A stretch of 46,583 nucleotides of DNA, taken from assembly GCA_029212405.1 (NCBI GenBank), contig JARGNR010000050.1, forward strand, positions 1 through 46,583. The letters run 5' to 3'. Made by a program: the position numbers and the translations under genes. Source of the stretch: Saprospiraceae bacterium. GTDB taxonomy: Bacteria; Bacteroidota; Bacteroidia; Chitinophagales; Saprospiraceae. The notes below the pieces were generated by a model, which saw only the letters and a list, made by a program, of their open reading frames with translations, made no database searches and was not told the origin of the DNA. Below, in pieces: positions 1-9,612 of this stretch (positions within the stretch are counted from its first letter, which is position 1; each line of letters starts with the position of its first letter).

Positions 1-177
1 CGCAGGTAGTGAGTGAGTTTTTAAACCACTTCAGTAAGATGATCTTATCTATCTATGGATAGTGGTATCTTTAATTACCATCATACTAGAGTGACCAGCC
101 AATTTTTGAATTAATCCAATCCAAATGCATTGGTTTTCCTATTTTTACTTCGAAGCACTAGATAAACAAATTTGTTC

Positions 178-1524
178 ATGTCCAAAGAAACCTTAAACTA
201 TACATACAATAGGCCATCTGCATTGAATCGGGAAAGTTCTTTTGAGAACTTATTGCTGTCCAAATTTAGTGAGATTGATCATCAAAATTCTCCATGTTTT
301 TTCTGGGGACGACTTTGCAATCCATTTGAATTGTCTAGGTGTTTGATCACTTTATCGAATATCGTGCAGTCAAGTTTTAATTTATCACCATTTCAGTTGG
401 CGAATCTGAAAGATCCTATTGTGACTGCAGGAAATCAACAAGTGCGCTTCGAGGGATTTTCTCATTGTGCGGGCGTGTATGCTCGAGTAGATATTTTAGA
501 GGGAGGACATGAAGGAGAATTTATGGCCAATGGAACGACAAACGTAGATTTTAATACGCCACTAATTTCTGAATTGGGCAAAATCAAAAAAAATGACAAC
601 TTGGTGCTTTCGGTCGGACAAAAAGAAGTAGGATTTCATAAAGATGGCAATAGTGTGATTGAAAGAAAGGTACCCCTGCCAAGCAAATGGATCAAAGGGT
701 TGACTACAGTACAACACTACTTCTCAGAATCAGAAAAGGCTTTAACGCTTAGTAGAATTCAAGCCGTTCAATTATTTAAGAGCATTCCTTCTGGAAAGAT
801 AAAAACGGACTATTTTCTGATTAAAAGAGGCAGCAAGTACATTTTCAGTCCACTCAAATCCACAAACGCAGTCTGCATTGGAGGCATCCATCGGCTCAAA
901 TTAATCCAATCATTAATTCCGCATATTCAATCTTTAATAGTTTATCCGCAAAAAGAATTACAATCGGCAACATTTCTGTTACGGTTTGATCAGTTGAACT
1001 TTACATTTTCCGTTTCTCGAGATTACTGGCGCGGTTTTTCAGGAGAGGGAGCAGCACTTGATGCCCTATTGGAGGATTTGCCGGATGGGTTGATAGAAGC
1101 TTTTGATAATTATACATTCACCAATCAAATCTTTAATCCCACTCTTCTTGCAATTGAAGAGGATATTGATCTCACCAAGATCGAACAGCTTGCGAGTAAA
1201 TTATCCGCACTAGGGCTTTTAGGCTTTGACCTTACTCAAAATGGCTTCTTTTACCGAAGACTACCGTTTAAGTTGGAACGAATACTTTCCCTAAATCCGA
1301 GATTAAAAGGAGTAGAAAAACTATTAAAAGAAGACAAGGTGCACATTACCAAAACAAATGGTGAGTCTATAGAAGCTTATGTGGAAGGAAGCGGAGTAAA
1401 GCATTATGTTACTATAACTAAAGAATCCACAAAGTGCACATGCACCTGGTACAGCAAAAACCAAGGAGAACGAGGTTCATGCAAACATATATTAGCGGTG
1501 AAGAAAAAAGCAAAAACCAATTAG
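178..1524 (+). CDS. SWIM zinc finger protein
   Basis: Predicted 448-aa protein of unknown process. What can be seen is a C-terminal SWIM zinc-binding motif, CxCx12CxH, with Cys420, Cys422, Cys435 and His437, followed by a lysine-rich tail; SWIM motifs are generally associated with binding nucleic acid or protein. The first 400 residues show no motif I recognise. No signal peptide or membrane segment is seen. I start at ATG 178; the frame is open from a TTG at 172, but that is only two codons earlier and weaker. The next gene begins 1 nt after the stop codon, so the two are almost certainly co-translated. In other bacteria SWIM proteins of this sort sit with a MoxR-type AAA ATPase, a VWA protein and large helical-repeat proteins; no ATPase or VWA gene is inside this window. 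Sure of the motif, unsure of the role. Confidence 0.8.
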   Translation: MSKETLNYTYNRPSALNRESSFENLLLSKFSEIDHQNSPCFFWGRLCNPFELSRCLITLSNIVQSSFNLSPFQLANLKDPIVTAGNQQVRFEGFSHCAGVYARVDILEGGHEGEFMANGTTNVDFNTPLISELGKIKKNDNLVLSVGQKEVGFHKDGNSVIERKVPLPSKWIKGLTTVQHYFSESEKALTLSRIQAVQLFKSIPSGKIKTDYFLIKRGSKYIFSPLKSTNAVCIGGIHRLKLIQSLIPHIQSLIVYPQKELQSATFLLRFDQLNFTFSVSRDYWRGFSGEGAALDALLEDLPDGLIEAFDNYTFTNQIFNPTLLAIEEDIDLTKIEQLASKLSALGLLGFDLTQNGFFYRRLPFKLERILSLNPRLKGVEKLLKEDKVHITKTNGESIEAYVEGSGVKHYVTITKESTKCTCTWYSKNQGERGSCKHILAVKKKAKTN

Positions 1525-1525
1525 A

Positions 1526-4465
1526 ATGCTAGAGCAAGAAATAGATGAGATCATCCGAAAACAAACAGATATTATCCCTCTTCTCAAAAAATTGACATCA
1601 GAAGACAAACGAAATCTGACTCCCTTTTTAAAGAAAAGATATAAGGAGATCACAGAAGTACGATATATCACTACAAAAACAAATGGTCGTACCAATATTC
1701 GAATGGAACAAAACCATACGGACAAACAAAAAGACATCATCAATAAGGCTTGTTTTGTGTGTTTCAATAAAACAGACGCAAAAAGAACCATTTTCAACCT
1801 CTCATTTTTAGTAGTTGATGATGACTATCTAGCGAATATCATCCCTTGGTATAAACCATCCTGGTACAATGATATTTTCATTGAGGATACTCCGTGGGGT
1901 TTATACTATCTCAAAATGATGAAGTTGTATAAAGAGGGGTTGATTGAACGAAATAGATCACTCATTTTATCCACTTTACCCAATTCCATTATTCAAACGG
2001 AAACCGCAGATAAAAAATATGTTAGGCGATATGCTCCAGAACAGTTATTGGTTCATGAAGAAACATTAGCAGAGGATATTTGGCTACTATTTGAAGAAGA
2101 AACCAGTATCAATAATCAGTATGACTACCTCAACATTGAGAATTACAATGGAGGCAAAATGATCTGGAACACCACTTTATTGGATTTGGTCGAGCAGCAA
2201 AAGATCGATCGCAAAAGACTATTGATTGCCACTTTACACACCTCTACGAAAGGATTCAATAAGACCTTGAGTGGATGGTTTTTTGATCTTTTGATTGCGT
2301 TAGATCCAACTGAAGAAGAGATTATTGAATTACAAAGTGATTTCTCCGTAGCGTTGTACTCCCCTCATTCCAAGGTGGTCAATACCGTATTGAAATATTT
2401 CAAACAAGTAATTGCATCCAAAGACTTTCATCATCATAATTTTGTTGAATACGCTTCCATCCTATTAAACTCAGAAACAAAATCAGTAGTGAATTCTACT
2501 TTGATGCTCTTGGAAAAAATAGTAAAGATAGCTCCTGAGTTGACCGAAGATATAGGTCAAAAAACCTTGGAGGCGCTGATTAATACCGATGAAAAAATAC
2601 AAGTCAGAGCGGCAAAATTGATTGCAAAAATCATCCTTCCAGTGCATACAGAACTATTGACAGAGTTGGAGATGTATGCCAACAACCTCTACCATTCCAG
2701 CCAAGAAATCCTGTCAGATCATATAGCTCAAAAGCAGGCGACTATTGAAGAAGAGGTTTCCATTGTCCAAATGGATTTTTTAGATCAAGAAAATCTTTTA
2801 CCTGCCTACACTGAATTGGATGAGATGATCTACTTTGTGAGTCAAGTCATCGATAATAATGAAGATTACCACATCGAACTCTTGCTCAGTCTTCTCCCTA
2901 AAATGGATCATATTTTGACTGAAGAAAGTGTTGATAAATTGGAACCCATCTTTAAAAGAAGCTTTGAACGATCCCTCAATTTTGAGTGGAGCAATGCGTA
3001 TGGTCAACTGGAAATAGAAACTGCCTATTATATCAATGATTATGCAGAGATTGTAATGAAAAGGTTTCCCGAGAAGCTTCAGAAATACAGGAAAATAAAA
3101 AAGGACAAAATTGAAAAATTTGATTTTGACAATTATTTTGGAGAACATTACCGTCATGCCTTGACCAAGATTGAAGCGCAACATATCTCTGATTATATCT
3201 ACCACATCCACAAAACCCTTTTTATACGTTCAAAAACCCATATCAAAAAAGGTATAACCTTGGATTTCTTGTCCTTGCCAACCCATACTCCTTGTTGGAT
3301 TGACCCTGAGGTATTGATACAAAGGATCATCAGTTATGAACAACAGAATGTCAATATGGATTTTTATGACTTTCAATTGGCTATAGGTCGACTACCCAGG
3401 CAAGAGCCTCCTAAAAATATAGAAACACAAATCAATCAGATTAAAGATCCGAATGCCAAAACTGTATTGAAGTATCATTTTGGACTTTTGGATTTAGAAA
3501 AAGTAGATAGTAAAACTCCCGGAATCTGGCTTCAAAGTGTGTTGACCAGAAATGTACCAAGCGAAGTACAATACTTTCAAGAAATGTTGTCCAGCACACT
3601 TCAAAAGGAGATAGGGATGTATGATTGGAAATGTACTCAAAGCGAACATTTCTATCAGGATTATGACTATGTGACAAAACAGAAAATCCAGAAAAAACAT
3701 ATAAGAAGGGAGTTGGAACTTCAAAATTTCAGAATAAAAGAAGTGAAGAATGAGTCGGTTCTAAACAATTTGAAAGGGTTCTTCAATAAAAAGAAAACAC
3801 CTAAAAACCTCGACAGTATTTATCAACATTTTCGATTACAAAAAGAAAGACATTATACCCAAATCAATCTGCATGACGATGTTAAATTCTTATATCTCGC
3901 CCCTAACAACCCAGGGCCTTTTTTAAGCCTAGCCATTCATTACAATCTGTATGAATCCACCTTCCAAAATGAAACAAGTAAAAAAAACACAGTCAACATT
4001 TTGAAAGGATTGCATTCGATTTGGTATCGTTCAGATTATAATGAGGCGACCTATCTATTCCTTGCCACTGCCCTACTCTGTAGTGAAAAAGTGAGTCGAG
4101 AATTGGCTGCTGAAATTTGGATTAAGGCCAACTCTATGGATCAAATGAACACGAATCTATTCGGTGAAATACTTGGAAAACTCGAGCACACCGAATACGC
4201 ACCACTCAAAAGGTTTACAGATTTACTCTCTCAAAACTTGTTGAATGTTTCTAAAAAACTCAATGCTTCATTATATGCTACCATGGAAATTATGATTGGC
4301 AAAATGAATAACACGCCCATAAAAGGGACAAAGAAATTGTTAGAATTATTCTTAGAACTTCACCATACACAGGCAAAAGAAAGTTTAGAGGAAGCGTGTT
4401 CAAAAAAGCTGAGCGCATGGTCTCAAAATAAATCTTTAAAACCCATTGTTAGAAAATTAATATAA
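1526..4465 (+). CDS. Large helical-repeat protein, probably DUF6493 family
   Basis: Predicted 979-aa cytoplasmic protein without a signal peptide. Residues about 260-400 look like HEAT/ARM-type helical repeats (for example LLIALDPTEEEIIELQSDF and the alternating helices after it), and most of the rest is charged and helical. Length, N-terminus (a short helix-rich segment that starts IDEIIRKQTDIIPLLKKL) and the SWIM-protein neighbour fit the DUF6493 family, whose function is unknown. It starts 1 nt after the SWIM gene stop, which argues for translational coupling and for the two proteins acting together, perhaps as a complex. Alternative: a related MolR/DUF4132-like scaffold. Sure that it is a real gene; the family name is from memory of the domain's look and context. 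Confidence 0.65.
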   Translation: MLEQEIDEIIRKQTDIIPLLKKLTSEDKRNLTPFLKKRYKEITEVRYITTKTNGRTNIRMEQNHTDKQKDIINKACFVCFNKTDAKRTIFNLSFLVVDDDYLANIIPWYKPSWYNDIFIEDTPWGLYYLKMMKLYKEGLIERNRSLILSTLPNSIIQTETADKKYVRRYAPEQLLVHEETLAEDIWLLFEEETSINNQYDYLNIENYNGGKMIWNTTLLDLVEQQKIDRKRLLIATLHTSTKGFNKTLSGWFFDLLIALDPTEEEIIELQSDFSVALYSPHSKVVNTVLKYFKQVIASKDFHHHNFVEYASILLNSETKSVVNSTLMLLEKIVKIAPELTEDIGQKTLEALINTDEKIQVRAAKLIAKIILPVHTELLTELEMYANNLYHSSQEILSDHIAQKQATIEEEVSIVQMDFLDQENLLPAYTELDEMIYFVSQVIDNNEDYHIELLLSLLPKMDHILTEESVDKLEPIFKRSFERSLNFEWSNAYGQLEIETAYYINDYAEIVMKRFPEKLQKYRKIKKDKIEKFDFDNYFGEHYRHALTKIEAQHISDYIYHIHKTLFIRSKTHIKKGITLDFLSLPTHTPCWIDPEVLIQRIISYEQQNVNMDFYDFQLAIGRLPRQEPPKNIETQINQIKDPNAKTVLKYHFGLLDLEKVDSKTPGIWLQSVLTRNVPSEVQYFQEMLSSTLQKEIGMYDWKCTQSEHFYQDYDYVTKQKIQKKHIRRELELQNFRIKEVKNESVLNNLKGFFNKKKTPKNLDSIYQHFRLQKERHYTQINLHDDVKFLYLAPNNPGPFLSLAIHYNLYESTFQNETSKKNTVNILKGLHSIWYRSDYNEATYLFLATALLCSEKVSRELAAEIWIKANSMDQMNTNLFGEILGKLEHTEYAPLKRFTDLLSQNLLNVSKKLNASLYATMEIMIGKMNNTPIKGTKKLLELFLELHHTQAKESLEEACSKKLSAWSQNKSLKPIVRKLI

Positions 4466-4489
4466 ATTTCACTAGTCAAAATTGTGCAC

Positions 4490-5590
4490 ATGAATTTTTA
4501 TAAAAACCTCTTCAATAAACCGAAAAAAGATAAACCTGAACCAGCTACTATAGAAAACTTTTGGAAGTGGTTTTTGAGAGTCAATCATACATTCTACACC
4601 CCAATAATAAACCAGAAAGATGTAGAATATGAAGTATTGAATCCTATCTTGGCAAAACTTAATTCTATCCATTCTGGAACCTATTTATTGGTTGGGATGG
4701 CTGACGAAAATACTGCAGAAATCATCTTCACCCCAGAAGGAAATTTAAGGAATTATACCTTTATTGAGGCTCTCGTAGAACAATCTCCAACTTTAGAAAA
4801 TTGGAAATTCACTGCTTTTAAACCACCCGCAGACAAACTAGTATTTGAGATTAAAATCGGTGACCTATCTTTTAATCAAGACAACGTAAAGTTTTACCCT
4901 ATTGAAGAACCTGAATACCCAGATGAAATCATCATCAAAATGGTGTATTTAGAAGATTTTGATGCTTCAGAAACTGAATTTATTGAAAATGCCTGTTTTA
5001 TTTTTATAGAAAACTTCCTCGGAGAATTACAAGTTCAAACTCAAATAGATTATTTAAGCTTGGAACCAGATTTTCAGGACACATCAAAGTTGATTGATAT
5101 CATCAAACTGAAAGACTATATCCGATGGCGAGAAAAGGAATTTATTGAACAATACAATGGCGTATTTTTCGATTCTGAAAACTCCACTTATATGACATTA
5201 GAATGGGAAAATGAAACCAGTAAAATGATAGGCTTCTGCAACAGTGATTTAATCAAATGGGAAGCGAAGGCTTCACATCCATGGGTCGTCATTGTGACCG
5301 TCTCGTATGCCGTGGATTCGAACAATGGAATGCCAAGTACCGCACTCCTGGAAGAAATTTATGCTTTTGAGGACTTTCTAGTCAAAACACTCCCTGATCG
5401 CGATGGCTTTCTTCAAGTCGGTCAAACGACTGGAGAGGGCGCACGTCATACATATTATGCATGCAAAGACTTCAGACGCATAAGTGACTTTTTGAAAGCA
5501 AATCAAGAAAAAACAAACTTTGACTACAGCTTTGATATATTTAAGGACAAGTATTGGAGAAGTATGCAGCTATTTAATGGGAATAATTAA
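4490..5590 (+). CDS. DUF695-domain protein
   Basis: Predicted 366-aa cytosolic protein. The C-terminal part (about residues 225-355) carries features typical of DUF695: the HPWV strand, NGMPS, and the run TLPDRDGFLQVGQTTGEGAR followed by a YYACKDFR strand. The N-terminal 220 residues, starting with a tryptophan-rich ENFWKWF segment, form a second domain that I cannot name. ATG 4490 is chosen over GTG 4484, two codons upstream. It follows the helical-repeat gene by 24 nt on the same strand and is probably in the same transcript. DUF695 proteins have no established biochemical role, so none is given here. Confidence 0.65.
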   Translation: MNFYKNLFNKPKKDKPEPATIENFWKWFLRVNHTFYTPIINQKDVEYEVLNPILAKLNSIHSGTYLLVGMADENTAEIIFTPEGNLRNYTFIEALVEQSPTLENWKFTAFKPPADKLVFEIKIGDLSFNQDNVKFYPIEEPEYPDEIIIKMVYLEDFDASETEFIENACFIFIENFLGELQVQTQIDYLSLEPDFQDTSKLIDIIKLKDYIRWREKEFIEQYNGVFFDSENSTYMTLEWENETSKMIGFCNSDLIKWEAKASHPWVVIVTVSYAVDSNNGMPSTALLEEIYAFEDFLVKTLPDRDGFLQVGQTTGEGARHTYYACKDFRRISDFLKANQEKTNFDYSFDIFKDKYWRSMQLFNGNN

Positions 5591-5625
5591 AATACATGCA
5601 ATAACTAAACTCCAAATATAAACCG

Positions 5626-6234
5626 TTGGAAGAGCAAATATATAAAGTGACCAGTTCCTATTGGAAAACTGTTGCCATACATGGAGAGCAATTATGGTTG
5701 AGTCAAAAAAGCATCAGCAACTTTGATAATTTCGAAAAAGAATTACAAAAGAAAGGGATGCTCAAAACGTCTTATACCTATGATTTGTATACCATTCCTC
5801 ATATCACTTTCAATACAGAATCAGAGTCGTTATCACTCAAATATCAAGATGAGAAAGGGAACGAAAAAAAATTAAGTTTAGAATTTACGAGCAGTGAGAT
5901 GGCTGCTAAATTTGGCAATTCTCTGGGCGAGAAATTAAACTTGGTCCGTGAGGAAAAACAAGAACGGAAGATAAAACCACTAGCTACCAATGGATTTTTC
6001 TTGGCCTTGACACTTCTCTTTACTATTTATGTGGGCACCATGGAAGATCCGACCAACCTAGCCGAAAACACCAGTGGAAAATATCGAGGGAGGGCCGCAA
6101 TTTTTCAACTTATCATCAACTATGTAGGTCAAACTGGAGTACTCATTATCGGCGCATTCATTGCCTTATATTTTGTCTATCAGATGTACATCAGATTTAA
6201 GAACCCAGGAAAAGTAGTGGTGTACCATAGATAA
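5626..6234 (+). CDS. Small membrane protein of unknown function (TTG start)
   Basis: Predicted 202-aa protein, not recognised. Residues 1-115 are soluble and mixed in composition; two membrane segments follow at about 121-138 (GFFLALTLLFTIYVG) and 163-187 (GVLIIGAFIALYFVYQMYI), with a short basic tail, so it is likely an inner-membrane protein with a cytoplasmic N-terminal domain. There is no ATG at the 5' end: the frame opens after a TAA at 5602-5604 and the first usable start is TTG 5626; the first in-frame ATG would remove about 44 residues. It lies 35 nt after the DUF695 gene on the same strand and closes this gene run. Confidence 0.6.
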   Translation: MEEQIYKVTSSYWKTVAIHGEQLWLSQKSISNFDNFEKELQKKGMLKTSYTYDLYTIPHITFNTESESLSLKYQDEKGNEKKLSLEFTSSEMAAKFGNSLGEKLNLVREEKQERKIKPLATNGFFLALTLLFTIYVGTMEDPTNLAENTSGKYRGRAAIFQLIINYVGQTGVLIIGAFIALYFVYQMYIRFKNPGKVVVYHR

Positions 6235-6244
6235 ATTGGAGAAG

Positions 6245-6283
6245 AAATCAAGGTATAATCAATAAAAACAGGCCACTTGATTT
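6245..6283 (+). terminator. Possible terminator hairpin after the SWIM gene run
   Basis: A perfect 8-bp stem (AAATCAAG at 6245-6252, CTTGATTT at 6276-6283) sits just after the stop at 6234 and is followed by AT-rich sequence with T tracts. The 23-nt loop is long, so this is only a weak intrinsic terminator candidate. Confidence 0.35.
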
Positions 6284-6425
6284 ATTATTTACATAAATTA
6301 TTTTAATGTTTTTTTCATAATATATAAGCGATAATTAACAACTCTAGCCATTACACATTGTTTAATAACCAGATAAAAGAGTACCGTTCACTCTTCTTTA
6401 TTTGAGGTATAAAATCATGTGAATT

Positions 6426-7964
6426 ATGAATGTAGAAAAGTTAATACAAGAAATAAACAGCATTTTAGTGAGAATTGAAATCGAAGAATCCAACATTGAT
6501 GAAATCACTGCGTCCATTCACAAGCAATACAAAAAAAGTGCAAAAAATCTATGCCGATATCTCTTATTAAGGAATTATGATTTAAGAAAACATCACGACT
6601 ACCTCTCCAATTTGGGAGTATCCTCATTAAGAAGTTCCGAAGGGTATGTATACAGCAACCTCTATCATGTAGTTAAAAATCTACACCTTATTGCTGACCT
6701 CCCTTTTGACCATCCAGAACACATTGAAAAAATTGGCTATAAAAAAAGCAAAAAATTGCTTAAGAAGCATGCGAATGAGTTGTTTAATTCTACTTCAAAA
6801 AAGCATTTTACTGAAATAATGGTCACCTTACCCATAGAAGCTGCTGAAGACAAAAACATCATTCGAGGAATGGTAATGAATGGAATGGAGATTGCTCGGA
6901 TAAACCTCAGTCATGGGAATCAATCCGATTGGCAAAAAATGGTCGAAATTATACATGACGTAAAAGATGAATTGAATCGAGATGTAAAAATCTATATGGA
7001 TCTTGCTGGCCCAAAAATCAGAACGTCAAACATTGAAATCATTGATAAGAAGGGAAGGGTAAAAAACTCGATAAAAGTTCGAAGAGGAGAACATATTATC
7101 TTGACAAAACAATCCACCACCTGGAAAAAGTCAAGATTCGGAGAAGCAAACGAACAATTGGAAAAAGCGGAAGTAGGTGTAATGTTGCCTGAAATTATAG
7201 ACGATGTTCAAATTGGAGATGAAATACTTTTTGATGATGGGATGATCCATGCTAAAGTATTGAACAAGTTTGATGAATCCATTGAAATAGTGATTACGAA
7301 TTGTTACAAATCAAAATTATCTTCACGAAAAGGCATCAACTTACCCAATACCCAATTGAATCTGCCTGCATTAACAGCTTCTGATTTAAAAAATCTACCC
7401 TTCGTTAAAGCAAACGCAGATATCGTTGGCTATTCATTTGTCAGAAATGGAGCAGATGTGAATTTCCTATATAAACATCTATTTGAAGACGGCAACATGG
7501 AACTTGGCGTGGTATTTAAGATTGAGAACAAAGAAGCATTTCAAAATTTACCGCAGATCTTAATCGAAGGCATGAAACACAACAAAATAGGAGTAATGAT
7601 AGCAAGAGGTGATTTAGCGGTAGAAATTGGATTTGAGCGAATTTCTGAAGTACAAAATCAAATTTTGTGGATTTGCGAAGCGGCACACATCCCAGTTATA
7701 TGGGCCACTCAAGTGCTAGAAAATCTTGCAAAAACTGGTATTCCTACCCGAGCAGAGGTTAGTGATGCAGCATATGGTGCCCATGCAGAATGTGTCATGC
7801 TAAATAAAGGACCATATATCAATGATGCCATCAGTATGCTCAAGGATATATTAATACGAATGGAGTCGCATTCTTTCAAAAGAAAAAATTCGCTTCGTCC
7901 TTTAAATCTTGCTATACACGCCGTTCAAGATATTTTAGGAAGCCATGAGCTTGAATATATTTAA
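6426..7964 (+). CDS. Pyruvate-kinase-like protein, N-terminally extended, no C-terminal domain
   Basis: Predicted 512-aa cytosolic enzyme. Residues about 130-490 form the pyruvate kinase barrel with its inserted B domain: ARINLSHG (157-164, the RxNxSH substrate/phosphate motif), DLAGPKIRT, DDGMIHAKV in the B domain, KIEN (Lys365 as the acid/base-type lysine, Glu367 as metal ligand), ARGDL (393-397, Asp396 as metal ligand), and WATQVLEN with PTRAEVSD. All key catalytic residues of phosphoenolpyruvate-to-pyruvate phosphotransfer are therefore kept. It differs from classical Pyk in having about 130 extra N-terminal helical residues and lacking the C-terminal allosteric domain. This layout matches a non-classical pyruvate kinase group known from several bacteria. 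Alone in its transcript by position; a 6-bp hairpin (6377-6382/6390-6395) lies in the leader. Whether it makes ATP from PEP in the cell or acts on another enolpyruvyl substrate cannot be read from sequence. Confidence 0.8.
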   Translation: MNVEKLIQEINSILVRIEIEESNIDEITASIHKQYKKSAKNLCRYLLLRNYDLRKHHDYLSNLGVSSLRSSEGYVYSNLYHVVKNLHLIADLPFDHPEHIEKIGYKKSKKLLKKHANELFNSTSKKHFTEIMVTLPIEAAEDKNIIRGMVMNGMEIARINLSHGNQSDWQKMVEIIHDVKDELNRDVKIYMDLAGPKIRTSNIEIIDKKGRVKNSIKVRRGEHIILTKQSTTWKKSRFGEANEQLEKAEVGVMLPEIIDDVQIGDEILFDDGMIHAKVLNKFDESIEIVITNCYKSKLSSRKGINLPNTQLNLPALTASDLKNLPFVKANADIVGYSFVRNGADVNFLYKHLFEDGNMELGVVFKIENKEAFQNLPQILIEGMKHNKIGVMIARGDLAVEIGFERISEVQNQILWICEAAHIPVIWATQVLENLAKTGIPTRAEVSDAAYGAHAECVMLNKGPYINDAISMLKDILIRMESHSFKRKNSLRPLNLAIHAVQDILGSHELEYI

Positions 7965-8029
7965 TCAGTGATCGTCCATAGTTAGCTTGATCTATTCAGC
8001 AGTTCAATTATCACACTCCAATAAAGAAT

Positions 8030-8058
8030 CACAAAGGCACAAGCACAGTGTCTTTGTG
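8030..8058. terminator. Hairpin between convergent genes
   Basis: Stem CACAAAGGCAC (8030-8040) and GTGTCTTTGTG (8048-8058), 11 bp with one G-T wobble and a 7-nt loop, lies between the convergent pyruvate-kinase-like gene (stop 7964) and esterase gene (stop 8161). It is likely the shared terminator. The T run after it on the plus strand is short and interrupted. Confidence 0.5.
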
Positions 8059-8160
8059 AATCAGATTTTATGAATAGATTCCCTTAACAATGCTGTCCAG
8101 CTTCGAACAATAATGGAAAGTTTCTTACTCGCTGCACCTCCTAAATAATCGTATAGAAAA

Positions 8161-9390
8161 CTACTTATTCTTTTTACATTCTTCCATCTTCTCAAGTAGA
8201 TAACTGGCCTTCTCTTGATAATCCTCTTCAGGCATTTTATCTTTCACTCCCTCTAAATTCGTCAATGCCTTTTCAAATCCAGCAAGAGCTTCATTCATCT
8301 TACCCAATTTAAAAAGGAGTTTGGCCTTTGCTTTGGCCAATGAGTAATGCTTTGGATATTGATCTATCCCCCAATCATAAATGCCCATGGCATCTTCATA
8401 CTTTTCTTTATCAATCAGTTCCCACGCAATCCTTGTCAGGTACCCCCCTGGAGGAATTTCAGTAAAGCCATATTCTTCCTGCCTATTTCTATAAAATTCT
8501 TCAATCTGACTCTTCATGGAAGCATCTTCATTTGAGGCAAAATCAAAATACATTTTCTCATCTACCCTAAATGCTCGAGTCAGCTCTACCATCCCTGAAT
8601 TGAAAGAAGGAGGCACACATGTCCAATGACCCATTCCCTCAAATTGTGAAGTCCTCCAGATCAAACCATGGTCAGGATACACGGCCAAAATGGAATCTAG
8701 TTGCTTAACAGCTCCCCCAAATAATTCTTCACGCTCCCCTACTGTCCCCGAAGAACAATACAAAAACTTCCTAAACTGCTCTCCAGATTTGAGTCGTTCA
8801 GTTGCGTTATCGAAAATATATTGACTGTCATCTCTAATCGCAGGACTAATGGCCAGATAGCCATCAAATAGATCTTTTTCATCACTAAACAAGCTGTAAA
8901 GAACAAAAGCTCCTCCGCTGGAATGCCCAATGAGATTTCGAAAGGATAAGATTTTATCTGCATACACAGAATCAATCAATGGAAACACTTCATTCTTGAA
9001 ATGTTGTTGCAATTCGGGTGCTCTTCCTCCTTGATAATTGGCATCTTCATCGTTCCCTTCAACTGGCGCAGAAAACTCCCACCCTCTTTGTTTGGCATGG
9101 ATACCCACCACAATAGTTGGCGTATATTTATACATGTAAGTATTGTATTCTATCGTTTTTGCAGCGAGATCGATAAAGGGATCAAAATGCCCATCCAGAA
9201 CATAAGTAACAGTAAATTTATCCTCAGGATACTTATAATAGGAAGGAGGCAAGTACACCGTAATTGCTCGTTCATCTTTAAAAGCAAGAGATTCAATCGT
9301 GTAGTCAAACTCAAATTTTTGTTCTTCTTGTGCCGACAAGGAAACCGATAACAATAGAATTCCAAAAGTTAATACCAAGAAATATTTCAT
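8161..9390 (-). CDS. Secreted esterase D/enterochelin-esterase-type hydrolase with TPR tail
   Basis: Predicted 409-aa exported protein. Residues 1-21 are a signal peptide ending in SAQ. Residues about 30-280 form an alpha/beta hydrolase of the esterase D (PF00756) type: the VYLPPSYY and VLDGH strands, the nucleophile elbow GHSSGG (Ser157), and a plausible catalytic His255 in GMGHWT. Residues about 315-405 are helical and TPR-like (IYDWGIDQYPKHYSLAKAKA), an extension common in Bacteroidota members of this family. Substrate not predictable: the family covers ferric-siderophore ester hydrolysis and feruloyl or other acyl ester cleavage, and no siderophore genes are nearby. It faces away from the next gene (9613), so it has its own promoter in 9391-9612. 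Confidence 0.8.
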   Translation of the reverse strand: MKYFLVLTFGILLLSVSLSAQEEQKFEFDYTIESLAFKDERAITVYLPPSYYKYPEDKFTVTYVLDGHFDPFIDLAAKTIEYNTYMYKYTPTIVVGIHAKQRGWEFSAPVEGNDEDANYQGGRAPELQQHFKNEVFPLIDSVYADKILSFRNLIGHSSGGAFVLYSLFSDEKDLFDGYLAISPAIRDDSQYIFDNATERLKSGEQFRKFLYCSSGTVGEREELFGGAVKQLDSILAVYPDHGLIWRTSQFEGMGHWTCVPPSFNSGMVELTRAFRVDEKMYFDFASNEDASMKSQIEEFYRNRQEEYGFTEIPPGGYLTRIAWELIDKEKYEDAMGIYDWGIDQYPKHYSLAKAKAKLLFKLGKMNEALAGFEKALTNLEGVKDKMPEEDYQEKASYLLEKMEECKKNK

Positions 9391-9612
9391 AGTGTAGCGT
9401 TTAGGTGATCCATAAAAATGACACGATAATTCTCAAATAGTTGCAATCAAACCCATTAAAATCGATTGCATTCAATCCATTTCCGTTATATTGAATGATT
9501 CCCCTACACGTAAAATTGAAGCGAGTCTCTTCAAGAAAAATTTGAATTCAATGGTCGAATCATTAACTTACATTTTAGAATAAATATTTATAACTCCAAA
9601 CCTCAAACTATT

